Below are positions 1 to 14,483 of a DNA stretch of 64,000 nt, one piece after another. This DNA is from Tupaia tana. Lineage: Eukaryota > Chordata > Mammalia > Scandentia > Tupaiidae. A program made the translations under genes and the position numbers. Positions within the stretch are counted from its first letter, which is position 1, and every line of letters begins with the position of its first letter. The DNA is taken from positions 16,584,095 to 16,648,094 of the forward strand of contig JAKSZU010000004.1 of assembly GCA_026018925.1 (NCBI GenBank), written 5' to 3'. Under the pieces are notes generated by a model. The model was given only the letters and a program-made list of their open reading frames with translations, did no database searches and was not told the DNA's origin.

Positions 1-236
1 CAGATGGTGTAGTGGTTACATCACTGGACTCTCATGTAGTTGACAGTGGTTCGAGTCCCGAACCAGTGGCTTCAAATTCAAGCCAGGAGCATGTGCATGC
101 ATACCAAAATCTCAAGGGGAAGATGGGAGAGAAGGAATTATGGTGTGGGGGCACCCCCTTGGAGTGTGATTTCTCACTTTGTGTCTCTCTGGTGAGCACA
201 CACATAGCAAAAAACTCTCTCTCAAAAAAAAAAAAT
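1..236 (+). mobile_element. L SINE, cut by window start
   Basis: The head is entered part-way (GATGGTGTAGTGG), B box GGTTCGAGTCC, complete body and A-tail. Confidence 0.85.
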
Positions 237-278
237 CTGACTTAATTTATTTCGGTTGTATCCTGGGTATGATTTTAT

Positions 279-510
279 GTTTTTGCCATAGGGTACATGT
301 GCTCACCAGAGAGAGAGTGAGAGGGAAAGTGAGAAGTCCCCCAGGGGGGATGACCACACCACAATCCCTTTTCCTCCATTTCCGTCCTGGAATTTGGGGC
401 ACACATGCACATTCTCCTGGCATGAGTTTCAAGTCACCAGGTCCAGGACTCAAATCGCAGTTGGTCATGTGGGAGTTTAGCATCTTAACCACCATGCTAT
501 CTGCTGACCC
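279..510 (-). mobile_element. L SINE
   Basis: Antisense copy from TTTTGCCATAGGG to ATCTGCTGACCC; the next bases (CTCCCTAGGTGATTTTAATA) may be a MER5 scrap. Confidence 0.85.
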
Positions 511-601
511 GAGTATGGTCATTTTTTAAACCTCCCTAGGTGATTTTAATATGAAACCAAGATTGGAGCCCACAAAACTTTGTTTTAAAAAACAAAATTT
601 T

Positions 602-872
602 GGGACCAGCAGTTAGCGTAATGGCTATGTCATTGGACTCCCACATAGTCGACTGCGGTTCGAGTCCCGGACCCGGTGGCTTAAACTCACGCCGGGCATG
701 TGTGCGTGCGTGCCCAAGATCCCTGGAGGAGAAGGGACTGCGGCGTGGCCATCCCCCCTGGGGGGTGATTTCTCACTTTCTATCTCTCTGTCTCTCTCTG
801 TCTATCTGGAGAGTGCACGCGCCCTATAGCAAAAAAACCTCTCCAAAAAAAAAAAAAAAAAAGAAAAAAAAA
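602..872 (+). mobile_element. L SINE, subfamily L1a
   Basis: Nearly intact: A box TAGCGTAATGG, B box GGTTCGAGTCC, junction CTTAAACTC, long A-tail. Confidence 0.92.
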
Positions 873-954
873 TTTTGACATATAATTTATATCCAATAAA
901 ACTTATTGATTTATGAAAACAATCAGATTAAATCTTAACAATAAAGACAGTCGT

Positions 955-1127
955 AGGACTAGCAGGTGGCATAGTGGTGAAGGTGCTAGACTCCCACATG
1001 GCCGACCATGGTTTGAGTTCCAGACCTGGCATCTTGCTTTCTCTATCTTTCTCTCTCTCTCTGGTCAAATTAAAGAATAATAATTAATTAATTTAATTAA
1101 ATAATTCCTTAAAATAAATAAATAAAG
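955..1127 (+). mobile_element. S SINE
   Basis: GGACTAGCAGGTGGCATAGT head, CT run, GGTCAAATTAAAGAATAA tail. Confidence 0.88.
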
Positions 1128-1371
1128 TCACATAATCACCACCACCATCATGATCTAGAACATTTCCATCAGCCAAAAAAGTTTCCTCATGCCTGTTCCC
1201 CTTGTCTCTAGTGACCAGTGACCTATTTTCTGTCACTGCAGCTTTGGCCTTTCTAGAACGTCATATGTACAGAATTGTACTATGTGTAGTCTTTTGTGTC
1301 TGACTTCTTTTACTTAGCATAATGCTTTACAGATGCACTCAGGTTGCAGTCTATCAGCAGTTTGTTCTTTT
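1128..1371 (-). mobile_element. Ancient L1M 3' end, part 1
   Basis: The plus strand reads the antisense of a mammalian L1M 3' end: ATCTAGAACATTTCCATCA, AAAGTTTCCTCATGCC, GCAGCTTTGGCCTTTCTAG, TTACTTAGCATAATG. It continues after the insertions at 1648 and 4955. Confidence 0.8.
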
Positions 1372-1647
1372 GTTGCTGTTGCTCTTAATTTGCTAGAGGG
1401 TGTAGGTGCTGGCTATCGAGAGAGAAAGAGAATGAGAAAGCACTCCCGTGGGGGATGGTCACACTACAATCCCATCTATTCCATTTCTCCCTTCTTTCAG
1501 AATTTTGGGCAGGCATGTACACATGTCCTATGTGTTTCTCAAGCTCCACAGTCCAAGATTCTCAAGCTCCACAGTCCAAGACTTAACCATGTAGATGGCC
1601 ATAAGGGATCCAGCTACCTTATCCACCACGCCTCCAGCTGGCCCTCA
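1372..1647 (-). mobile_element. W SINE with internal duplication
   Basis: Inserted in the L1M with TTTGTTCTTTT repeats (1361, 1648). It carries a tandem duplication of about 23 bp (TTCTCAAGCTCCACAGTCC...) at 1537-1582. Confidence 0.8.
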
Positions 1648-1800
1648 TTTGTTCTTTTTAATTGCTGAATAGTTTCCATTATATGGATATATGATGATTT
1701 CTTTATCTATTCACCCATCTGATATGCATCTAGATTGTTTGCAGTTTGGGGCTATTATGAATAAAGCTACTATAAATATTCAAGTACAAGTCTTTATTTT
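1648..1800 (-). mobile_element. Ancient L1M 3' end, part 2
   Basis: Continues the same L1M copy: ATTGCTGAATAGTTTCCATT, TATCTATTCACCCATCTG, GGCTATTATGAATAAAGCTA, and breaks at AAGTACAAGTCTT, where later elements entered. Confidence 0.85.
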
Positions 1801-2038
1801 TGGGGGGAGAGATTTTTTTACCAGAGAGACAGGGAGAGATAAGAGAAAAAGTGAGAAGTCACCCCCTGGGGGGAGATGGCCATGGGACAATCCCTTCTCC
1901 TCCATTCTCTTCTCAGGATTTTGGGCATGCACACAAACATGCCCAGTGTGAATTTTAAGCCACCAGGTCTAGGACTCAAACAGCAGTTGACTACGTGGGA
2001 GTCCAGCAATGTAGCCATTATACCATCACCTGGTCCCC
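1801..2038 (-). mobile_element. L SINE in the L1M
   Basis: ATAGCCATTATACCATCACC-TGGTCCCC head end; first of several elements at the AAGTACAAGTCTT target. Confidence 0.85.
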
Positions 2039-2050
2039 AAATACAAATCT

Positions 2051-2350
2051 TTTTTTTTTTAAGAATTATTTATTAAATTTGATCTTGAGTCGGAAGTTGC
2101 TTTCGTTGCCCCTTTCGGAAGCGGTTCCTTAGAGTAGTTTGCTGTCCCTGTCCCTGAATGTTAGTGAAGGGTGAGAGAAGCGCTCCCTGGCTATGGGGAA
2201 CTCCAGGGAGCCGCACTGTTGTGGGAGCAGAAATACAGAGGGATCTCGGGCGGCAGGAATAAGTTCCTGAAGCCATCGGGTCCAGGACTTGAACGACGGT
2301 CGACTACATGGGAGTCCAGCGACATAGCCATTACACTAATTGCTGGTCCC
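2051..2350 (-). mobile_element. Chimeric SINE: L head, foreign body, S-like tail
   Basis: In minus sense: an L head (A box TAGTGTAATGG, CATGTAGTCGACC, B box CGTTCAAGTCC) up to GATGGCTTCAGG. Then about 190 bp unlike any other SINE here (CTTATTCCTGCCGCCCGAGA, CAACAGTGCGGCTCCCTGG, GGAACCGCTTCCGAAAGGGG). It ends AATTTAATAAATAATTCTTAAAA, like an S tail. Confidence 0.75.
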
Positions 2351-4777
2351 TAAACAACTCTTCATTTATTTCTGAGATCATTTTGGAGACCCTGAAGTCA
2401 ACTTGGAACCAACAGTGCTTCAAAATATTTTGTCTTGGGGCCAGCAGGAGAGGCAGGAGGGGACAGAACGGGCCTTCTTCAAGAGACAGACAGTTGCATG
2501 GCTCCTGCGATCTAGCCATTTTGGGAAAAAGGAAGATGTCCCACTGATAACTGGGCCTCCAGCATACAAAACTCATGTGATTGAACTTCCAAGTTTGGGA
2601 AGTAACTGACCATCCACCAGATGATTAGAAATCGCTGCAGGACCACAAGAAATATGGGGAAGCAGGAAAATACCTCTCCCACAAGGGAAAAGCATAGCTC
2701 CTCTTCATCCACAGACAGTTCAATGGAAATCATGGAAATGTCTGATAAAGAATTCAGAACATTCATAATGGCAAAGCTAACAGAGATGGAAGAGAAGAGA
2801 GACAAGGAACTGCTGAAGAGGAAGGAGAAAGGAGTTGAAGGGTTCCAGGAGGTGAGGAAATTCATGCAAGATCTAAAAGAGGAATTTCACACTTTACAAA
2901 AGAATCAGATGGAACTGTTAGAGATGAAGGCTATAAAACAAGAAGTCAAAATCTCCCTTGAAAGTATTAAAAGCAGACTAGATCATACAGAAAATAGAAT
3001 CTCTAATGTAGAAGAGAAAATGGCTGGCCTAGAAAAATCCACCATGAAGACTGAGAAAATGGCCCCAAAATTTGAGAATAATATGCGAGAAGTACTAGAT
3101 ACAATTAAACGTCCAAACATCCGGATAATAGGCATCCCAGAAGGTGAAGAGACTCATAAGGGTATTGATAATCTATTCCATGAAATCTTGCAAGAAAACT
3201 TTCCAAACCTAGAGAGGCACTCAAAGATTCAGTCCCAAGAAATACAGAGGACCCCAAATAGAATCAACCCAAGAAGATCTTCTCCAAGACACATTATAGC
3301 CAGATTGACCAAAACCACAAAGACAAGATACTAAGACTGGCAAGAGACAAAAGGCCAAGTTACCTACAAAGGGTATCCCATCAGACTAACGGCAGACCTC
3401 TCATCGGAAACAATGCGAGCTAGGAGAGAATGGGAAAATATATTCAAAGTATTAAGGGAAAAGCAATTTCAACCAAGAATTCTGTACCCAGCAAGGCTAT
3501 CATTCATTTGGGAAGAAAAGACACGGACTTTCCCAGATAAACAAAACCTGAAAGAATTTACCAGCACCAGACCAGATCTCCAAGAAGTTCTTAAGGGAGT
3601 GCTATGTCAGTAAAATTAAATGTAGACACACAGAAATAGAGTTCAAAAATTAAGAAAATGGGCAATTTAATTGTAGGGACAAAGTCTGGAATTGAGTATT
3701 ATATCCCAGAGTTCAATCTGGAAGATCGTACCTCAACAGTAACAGAAGAAAGATTAAGTAAATGAGTCTGAACTGATGAAACAGCATGCTGTGACTTGAC
3801 TAAGATATTGCTGCTTTTCTTCTAAGCTTTGTTGTCCGGTTTTAAGGATCTTTATCCTGTCTTGAGCTGTCAATAGATTAATGTACCTACTATTTGAACA
3901 AAATACTAACCTGTTTCTAGGCCTCAAGTTTCAAGGAAATATCCTTACCAGTTCAAAACTGCCTTTCTTGAAACCACCAGCTGAACTCGCTATTGAAAGT
4001 AATTAGATTACTTATGATATTGTGTGGTCAACAAAATGTTGGGGGAAAAGGAATTGAAGACAACTGTAGACAGCAGAGATAGTGTAATAAGTGAGTGGAA
4101 TAGGGCAGAGGGTCAGACATGGGGTAAAAAACATATATATATGAAAGTAGTAATGGAATTTTATGGATGATAACATGCATGATTAAGCCACTATGCAGTT
4201 TACTCTAGAGGGGAAACCACATTTAGAATGTTGTGATGATGCTCAGGGAATGAATGTAAATTAAAAAAAAAAATTTTCAGAAAAAAAAATACTAAAACTG
4301 TTACCAAAATTTAAAGAAAAAACTGTGTATTTGATGACCACAGTAAGCTATATAGCCCCAGCTAGGTACTATTTTATAGTATGTTCATTCTACTCACTGA
4401 GGTTTATGCCTAAAGTCAGACATGAGTTCTTGTGTATGTATATATCAGCTGTGCTTACTATTGCAAATATTAGACAAATTAAGTTCATTAGCAAATCAAT
4501 TAAATGGGGGGGAAAGGCACAGAAAGCAATCATGGATACCAGAGACAATGGGAGGAGGGTTGGACAGGGTAGAGGATTAGGGATAGGGAATCAAGGATGG
4601 CAAAAAAAAAAAAAGCAAAATATACAAGACATAAGAAATGGAAAATTGTTTGTTGATAACATGTATGTTGATGTGCTTGACTGAGCCAACAGACAGTGTA
4701 TTTTGGATGGAAAATTCATTTTGTATACTGTAATGATGTATAGCGTATTAATGTTAAAAAAAGAAAAATAAATAAAA
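2351..4777 (+). mobile_element. Half-L1-like (HAL1) element with ORF1 only
   Basis: An L1-type ORF1 region spans about 2621-3613. The N-terminal part is Ser-rich, followed by a coiled coil (roughly residues 45-150), an RRM-like core with RPNIRIIGIPEGEE, a segment with FPNLERHSKI and RTPNRINPRRSSPRHII, and a C-terminal part with YKGYPIRLTADLSSETMRAR and FQPRILYPARLSFI. Around 3310-3360 the match moves out of frame and back, leaving a TAA. ORF1 is a nucleic-acid-binding chaperone of LINE retrotransposition. No ORF2 (endonuclease/reverse transcriptase) follows. Instead come about 1.1 kb of AT-rich 3' UTR with two similar tail segments (4130-4275 and 4640-4777) and an A-rich end. An ORF1-only LINE fits the HAL1 class; a deleted L1 is the alternative. 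Confidence 0.75.
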
Positions 4778-4954
4778 AAAGAATTATTTATAAAATTTTA
4801 TTTATTCATTCACTTATTTTAATTTGGTCAGAGAGAGACAGAGAAAGAGAGAAAGAGAAAGTGAGAAAGCAAGTCACCAGGTCTGGGACTCGAACCATGG
4901 TCAGCCATGTGGGAGTGTCCCGCGCCTTAACCACCACACCACCTGCTGGTCCCC
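4778..4954 (-). mobile_element. S SINE
   Basis: AAGAATTATTTA start to CCTGCTGGTCCCC, between the HAL1 tail and the resumed L1M. Confidence 0.9.
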
Positions 4955-5216
4955 AGTACAAGTCTTACTATGCACATATGTTTTCATTGCTCTCAGAAGT
5001 AGGGTTGCTGAGTCTTATGTAAGCTAACTATATGATTAAATTTTTAAGAAATTGTTTTCCAAAGCAGCTGTACCATTTTGCATTTCCATCAGGAATATGT
5101 GAGTTGCTCCATACCCCTGTTAGTACATGATATTGTCAGTCTTTTTGTTTTGAGCCAGTCTATTAATAGTGTACATAGTATACATATCACCTTGGGTTTT
5201 AATTTGCATTTTTAAG
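4955..5216 (-). mobile_element. Ancient L1M 3' end, part 3
   Basis: Resumes at AGTACAAGTCTTACTATGC and continues with AGCAGCTGTACCATTTTGC, GTTGCTCCATACCC, GATATTGTCAGTCTTTTTG and TTTTAATTTGCATTTTTAAG. Parts 2 and 3 were one continuous L1M before about 3.2 kb of later insertions. Confidence 0.85.
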
Positions 5217-5266
5217 AACTAAATGAAAATAACCAAACAAACAACTGTACGTAAAGCAAGAAAACT

Positions 5267-5358
5267 AGGGTCAGTGGGTGGCATAGTGGCTAAGGTGCTG
5301 GACTCCCACATGGCCAACTACAGTTCAAGCCCCTGACCTAGTGGCTTGAAACTCATCT
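5267..5358 (+). mobile_element. SINE head only
   Basis: GGGTCAGTGGGTGGCATAGT to GGCTTGAAACTCA; no body or tail follows, so it is 3'-truncated or deleted. Confidence 0.75.
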
Positions 5359-5558
5359 TTCACCACTAAAGGATATGATAGTTAATGCCTTGATGTTTAA
5401 TATGCATTGTTCAAACAAGAAAAATAAACTGTTTCATGTAGGCATACATAAATTTCCAGCTTTTCCACTATACAATTTAGATCTGTACTCACACTTCAAT
5501 AAAAAAGTTTAAAACTTTCTAAAACAGAGATAACCTCCACAATAAAACCTACTATCTT
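5359..5558. other. Unassigned intronic sequence
   Basis: AT-rich, no recognised repeat or gene. Confidence 0.5.
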
Positions 5559-5740
5559 GGGGCTGGTATGTGGTGTGAGGGTGAAGGGTGCTGGACTCCC
5601 ACATGGCAGACCGCAGTTTAAGTCCTGGATCTGGCAGCTTGCTTCTCTCTCTCTCGTTCTCGCTCTCCCTCTGTCCCTCTCTGGTCAAATTAAAATAAAT
5701 AAATAAAGTTAAATAAAATCATTCTTTAAAAAAAAAAAAA
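5559..5740 (+). mobile_element. S SINE
   Basis: GGGGCTGGTATGTGGTGTGA to A13; flanked by CTATCTT repeats (5552, 5741). Confidence 0.9.
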
Positions 5741-6084
5741 CTATCTTTAGTTTATCCATTATCCTTAAAATCCAAAGTCTTATCTTTGAGAATGTCACCT
5801 TTAATAAGAATTCATTTAAAGCTTTCATTTTAATGAATTGGTAAATTACTATTCTTTACACAAAAGAGATGGTCAACATAGAAAATATACCAATGTTTTA
5901 ACATTCGTATTACTTAATACTATCATTGTATACACAAGTCTGGAGTTCTCTCCCTACTTTCTAATACTATAGTCAAAAATCAGGCTTCACTGTGTGCCTT
6001 TCTTCTTCTCTTCAGTTTTACAACATTGAGGAGAGTCCACTCTTAACACATTAACTTAATAAACACATTTCATATTAAGATGGA

Positions 6085-6292
6085 AGAGGGTGCACCAGTA
6101 AAACGCTATATTCTGTAAAGCTGACCCACATGGGAAGGTTCTTGGTTCATGTCTGGGACCACCTTGTGTGGATGTAGGGCACACACATGCCCATGTCCAG
6201 ATCTAGCTGAGTCTTGGGGTGCATCGCAACACTAAAACTCTATTGGAGTGCATTTCTCTATCTATCTCTCTGGTTGTAGAAGAAATGAATAA
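6085..6292 (+). mobile_element. Old tRNA-like SINE
   Basis: GGTGCACCAGTAAAACGC, GGTTCATGTCTGGGACC and GCACACACATGCCCATG hint at a diverged head plus body. Confidence 0.5.
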
Positions 6293-6497
6293 AAGAGGGT
6301 ACCAGTGCTCACTAGGGAGAGAGAGAGAGAGAAAGAAACTTTCCACAATGGAAGGTATCCAACACCATAATCCCTTGTCCTCCATTTTTCCATCCCATTA
6401 GGATTTTGGCCACACAGGCACATGCACTTATGGGACTAAGATTCAAATCATAGTTGGCCAATAGGATCTGGCTCCCTTAACCACTGAACTACTAAAC
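6293..6497 (-). mobile_element. W SINE
   Basis: Antisense copy ending in GGATCTGGCTCCCTTAACCA; diverged. Confidence 0.7.
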
Positions 6498-6610
6498 AAC
6501 ACTTGAAAAAAAAAATTAGTAAGATGTGTGTGTGAGGCTTTGGGATAAAGGCAAAGGGAAAAACTCATTGGTCAAAAACAAGCAATACCTTTAAAACTTG
6601 ATACATTTCT

Positions 6611-6891
6611 TTTTTTCTTTTTTCTTTTTTTTTTTTTTTTGAGAGGTTTTTGCCATAGGGCGTGTGTGCTGCCAGACAGACAGAGAGAGACATAGAGACA
6701 GAAAGTGAGAAATCACCCCCCAGGGGGGATGGTCACGCCACAATCCCTTCTCCTCCATTCTCCTCTTGGGATCTTGGGCACGCACGCACACGCGCCCGGC
6801 GTGAGTTTTAAGCCACTGGGTCCGGGATGCGAACCACAGTCGACTACATGGGATTCCAGCAACATAGCCATTACGCTAACTGCTGGTTCCC
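6611..6891 (-). mobile_element. L SINE, subfamily L1b
   Basis: Perfect 18-bp target repeats AAAACTTGATACATTTCT at 6593-6610 and 6892-6909; junction GAGTTTTAAGCC; B box with CpG decay (GGTTCGCATCC). Confidence 0.95.
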
Positions 6892-6990
6892 AAAACTTGA
6901 TACATTTCTATGCTAAAAATGTTACCACTTATCCCCTAAAGGAACACAGCTGCTTCTGTGAGGGATTAATTTAAGTATAAATTAAGTCAC

Positions 6991-7175
6991 TGGGACAGCA
7001 GGGGACATGATGGTTAAGGTACTGTACTCCCACATGGATGACGGAGATTCAAGTTCTGGATCTGATGGCTTGCTTTTTCACTTCCTCTCTCTCTCCCTGT
7101 CTCCCTGATAAGGAATGTGCCCTATAGCAAATTTTAAAATAATAACAATAAAGTTAAATAAATAATTTTAATTAA
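6991..7175 (+). mobile_element. S SINE
   Basis: GGGACAGCAGGGGACATGAT head; its tail retains GCCCTATAGCAAATTTTAAA, a trait shared with L. Confidence 0.82.
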
Positions 7176-7313
7176 TTGTACCCACATGAAGCTTTATTAT
7201 GATTTTATCTATTCTAACTTATGCATGATACTATAAAGCTTTTTAGGTGCAAATATCTTCTGTTCCCTCAAACAATAAAGACAAAAAGAAAGTATATATA
7301 AAACTAAACAACT

Positions 7314-7498
7314 GGGGCCACAGGGGGCATGGTGGTTAAAGGCACTGGACTCCCACATGGCCCACCACAGTTCAAATCCTGGACCTTATGACTTGCTTTC
7401 TCACTTTCCCTTTCTCTTTCTGTGTGTCTCTCTGATCGAAATGCTGGAAAATAATAATAATAAACAAAAGTTAAATAAAATAATTCTTTAAAAAAAAC
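7314..7498 (+). mobile_element. S SINE
   Basis: GGGGCCACAGGGGGCATGGT to AATTCTTTAAAAAAAA. Confidence 0.88.
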
Positions 7499-7545
7499 TG
7501 AACTGTAATATTTGTGATGTTATATTTACTATAGAAAAATTTCAT

Positions 7546-7714
7546 GGGGCCGGCAGGTGGTATGGTGACTAAGGGCACTGGACTCCCACATGGCCGACCA
7601 CGGTTCGAGTCCTGGACCTGATGGCTTGCTTTCTCACTTTCCATCTCTCTGACTCTCTCTCATTCTGTACCACTCTGGTCAAATTAAAATAAATAAATAA
7701 AATTTAAAAAAGAA
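7546..7714 (+). mobile_element. S SINE
   Basis: 13-bp target repeats AGAAAAATTTCAT (7533, 7715); B box GGTTCGAGTCC intact. Confidence 0.93.
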
Positions 7715-7890
7715 AGAAAAATTTCATAAACATGTTTATTAATAATATAAAAGTGTACATAATTATAAATTTATTATTTGGTGTTTAAGTTATGAATAAC
7801 TTCCTGAAATAGATCTCTTCTTATTGTTACTGACTTCATAATTGTACCTCTTCTATATAAAGTAGAACTCAGTATTGTGGCTCTAGTCTT

Positions 7891-8054
7891 TTTTTTTTTT
7901 TTTAAGAATTATTTATTTTTTTATACTTATTTAATTTGACCAGAAAGAGAGAGAAAGGGCAAGTAAGAAAGCAATTCACCAGGTCTAGGACTCAAACTGG
8001 TCAGCCATGTAGGAGTCCAGCTCCTTAACCACCACACCACCTGCTGGCCCCATC
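7891..8054 (-). mobile_element. S SINE
   Basis: Flanked by GCTCTAGTCTT (7880, 8055); B box shortened by deletion (ACTCAAACTGGTC). Confidence 0.9.
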
Positions 8055-8143
8055 GCTCTAGTCTTGAAAACTCTCCAAAGACAAATTATGTGCTTACTAA
8101 AAATACAGGAGATGGTTAAAGTCACCTATAAGAATCTATTAAA

Positions 8144-8388
8144 GGGACCAGCAGATGGTATAATGGCTACGTCACTGGACTCCCACATAGTTGACCACGG
8201 TTCTAGTCCCAGACTCAGTAGCTTAAACTCACATTGGATGTGTGTGCATGCATGCCCAAGATCCGAAGAGGAGAATAGAGGCGAAGGGACTGCAGAGAGG
8301 TCTTCCCCGCAGGGGGTGATTTCTCGCTTTCTGGCTCTCTCTCTGGTGAGCGCATGCGCCCTATAGCAAAATCTCTCAAAAAAAAAAA
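8144..8388 (+). mobile_element. L SINE with microsatellite tail
   Basis: GGGACCAGCAGATGGTATAA head; the A-tail grades into the GAAA repeat at 8376-8482. Confidence 0.9.
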
Positions 8389-8440
<52 letters not shown>

Positions 8441-8482
8441 AGGAAAGAAAGAAGGAAAGAAAGAAGGAAAGAAAGAAAGAAA
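8376..8482. repeat. (GAAA)n microsatellite
   Basis: Some 100 bp of GAAA units with GGAAA variants, grown from a SINE poly(A) tail. Confidence 0.95.
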
Positions 8483-8503
8483 TGTATTAAAACTTTCTGA
8501 ACA

Positions 8504-8758
8504 GGGGCCAGCAAGTGGAATAGTGGTTAAAGCGCTGGACTCCCATGATTGATTGTGATTGACCGTGATTCAAGTCTCAGACTCGGCAGCTTGAAACACA
8601 CACTAGGCACATGTACGTGCATGCCCAAAATCCTTAGAGGAGAAGGGACTGTTGTATGGCCATCCCTCTGGGAGGTGATTTCCCAATTTTCTGTCTCTCT
8701 GTATCTCTCTGTCTCTCTGGCAAGTGCATGCGCCCTATAGCAAAACTCTAAAAAAAAA
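8504..8758 (+). mobile_element. L SINE with duplicated anticodon-region bases
   Basis: GGGGCCAGCAAGTGGAATAG head; TGATTGATTGTGATTGACCG is an expansion in the middle of the head. Confidence 0.85.
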
Positions 8759-8822
8759 TTCTGGACAAATATTGGGTCATCAGAAAAGTCATGACACATT
8801 TTTGCATTAAAAAACAAAACAA

Positions 8823-9074
8823 GGGACCAGCAGTTAGTGTAATGGCTATGTCGCTGGACTCCCACGTAGTCGACCGCGGTTTGCGTCCCGGACCCGGTAG
8901 CTAAAAACTCACGCTGGGCGCGTGTGCGTGCGTGCCCAAGATCCCAGGAGAAAGGAGGAGAAGGGATTGTGGCGTGGCCATCCCCCCCAGGGGGGTGATT
9001 TCTCGCTTTCTGTCTCTCTCTGTCTGTCTGGCGAGCGCACGTGCCCTGTAGCAAAAACCTCTCAAAAAAAAAAA
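8823..9074 (+). mobile_element. L SINE, subfamily L1b
   Basis: A box TAGTGTAATGG, B box GGTTTGCGTCC, AAAAACTCACG junction. Confidence 0.92.
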
Positions 9075-10443
9075 GGGTCGAAATCTTAAAACTACTAGTA
9101 AATTATATTTGTCTTAGTCTTATACTGCAGACTCCTAAGTATTTTCCCAGCGTTTATACTGTTATTTCCACCAGCCTCTAGAACAAAATAAAAATGCAGT
9201 TGTTTAAAACTCAACCCTGTTACCTTCCTAATATTGGGAGAGCAGACTATAAGTCTATGGACACAGCTTCAAACTTCAGATGTCCATGAAAAAACTAATT
9301 TGCAATTTCCCCCTTTTAAAAGGAACAATACTTCTGATTCCGTACTGTTAAATAAAAGAAATATATCCTTTGAGCATAACAAACCTATAGCATTCCCATT
9401 TGTTTACATCAAGCCAGGAAAGTTTTAGTTCAGACTCAAAATCTAAAATTTTCTACAGAGTACCTGCTTTTCAGAGTCCACAAATGCTCATACCAGATTC
9501 TATGTGAAAAATAATCGGAAGCTACTGAATTCAATCTACCTACTCCTGGTTTAAGTTTCTGCTGTTCATTTATTTTCTTCCAAAATTTTCATTCTTCGTT
9601 GTGTTTTGTTTTTTTTTTTCATTTAAATTCTCTTATGACTCCCTTCTTCAAAAGGTTGTTAAGAGAAATACCTCAACTTCTCTCCCTTTCTAAAGCATCA
9701 GCCTTCATTTGCCTCCCAGTTCTGAGGTTATTATATGGCTTAGAAAGAGTAAGAAAATATGTAAATCTCTTAATCAGTACCACTTAGCAAATAAATATAA
9801 TTTGAAGTAAGGTTATAAATTAAAGAACATGAATACTATCTTGCTATATACAAATAACTTCCTCATTCATCTCTTGGCAATATTTTTATAAAACATATCA
9901 CCTAGATGAAGTCACACATTCATAATTTTAAGTTTAGGAGATGAGGGAATAAGTCTCTAGTGTGACAAAGTGATTCATCCCAAAGCACAGAACTCAAAAT
10001 GATGAGACTATGCTTCTTTTCTATACTTAATAACATAAATTAAGGTCAGAAAAATAAAGATCACACAGCTTGCATTCCTAAATAGCATTACCTAAAAATG
10101 ACTAATTCTCTTATCTTCTTTGAAATCTAAGGTGAATCAGAAAATATACGTTAGTGTCTTTTCTCAAGGTCCCTGAAACTGTAGGACTCCATCACCCCAT
10201 AAGCACACCAACTATCATAACAAGGAATATCTGATTCACACATGATCTGTCCGGATCATCTGCAAAATCTGATTTCATTCAGAACTTGACATTTTAGTCA
10301 CTTTAAATATAGATACCGCTTTAGAATTCCTCTTCCTCCTCCTCTCCCTCAAGTTTGAAATTTTTTTTTTTTGAAAATTCTTTTCAAATCCATCTGACTC
10401 TAAAATGATCATTTAAATGGACTCTCTTTCTATTTAAAATACT
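9075..10443. other. Unassigned AT-rich intronic DNA
   Basis: No SINE, gene or conserved coding signal is visible. Around 9930-10030 a weak MIR-like segment (GAGATGAGGGAATAAGTC then CCCAAAGCACAGAACTC) may be present. This is one of the longer SINE-free stretches outside the CpG island. Confidence 0.6.
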
Positions 10444-10458
10444 TTAAACAACAATCTT

Positions 10459-10722
10459 TTTTTTTTTTTTTGGAGGTTTTTGCTATAGGGCGCGTGCGCT
10501 CGCCAGCCAGCCAGAGAGAGACAGAGAGACAGAAAGCGAGAAATCACCCCCCCAGGGGGGATGGCCACACTGCAATCCCTTCTCCTCCGTTCTCCTCTCA
10601 GGATCTTGGGCATGCACGCACATGTGCCCAGCGTGAGTTTTAAGCCACCGGGTCCGGGACGTGAACTGCGGTCGACTACATGGGAGTCCAGCGACATAGC
10701 CATTACGCTAACTGCTGGTCCC
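10459..10722 (-). mobile_element. L SINE, subfamily L1b
   Basis: 15-bp target repeats TTAAACAACAATCTT (10444, 10723). GAGTTTTAAGCC junction. Confidence 0.95.
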
Positions 10723-10737
10723 TTAAACAACAATCTT

Positions 10738-14110
<3,373 letters not shown>

Positions 14111-14335
14111 GTTGGAGACAGACGAGCCAGAGTGGTTTGGTTTTGCTGTTATCTCAGGATTAAAGAGCAGAGGCTACAGAGTCAGAATAGAGTGTGAATC
14201 ATACTTGGTACTTGTGTGATGCTATGACTCAGTTAAATCATTTGTAAAGGGAGCTGGTAATCTCTACATGTAACTAATAAGAATTGGAAATAATTCAAAT
14301 CAAGTGCCTATTCAATATAGTAGGTACTCAATATG
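14111..14335 (+). mobile_element. MIR element
   Basis: AGGCTACAGAGTCAGAATAG, TGATGCTATGACTCAGTTAA and GTGCCTATTCAATATAGTAG follow MIR in sense orientation. Its right end is cut by three SINEs (14336-14755). Confidence 0.7.
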
Positions 14336-14480
14336 TTTTTTAAAGAATTATTTATTTATTCATTCATTTATTATTTGACAGACACACACGGGGTGGGGAG
14401 GGGGAGGGGAGGGGAGTGAGAAAGTAAGCCACCAGGTCTGGGACTCCAATTGTGGTTGGCCATATGGGAGTGTCCAGCAC
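14336..14480 (-). mobile_element. S SINE, truncated at head
   Basis: TTAAAGAATTATTTATTTAT to GTGTCCAGCACATTG; a G-rich GGGGAGGGG stretch replaces the usual GAGAGA run. Confidence 0.8.
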
Positions 14481-14483
14481 ATT

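Noticed and set aside
602..680. tRNA gene candidates (A and B boxes at many sites)
   Set aside because: Each belongs to a multi-copy SINE with body and A-tail, and the cloverleaf cannot be completed. They are SINE heads, not tRNA genes.
8527..9054. 175-aa minus-strand open frame
   Set aside because: Two adjacent L SINEs read in antisense.
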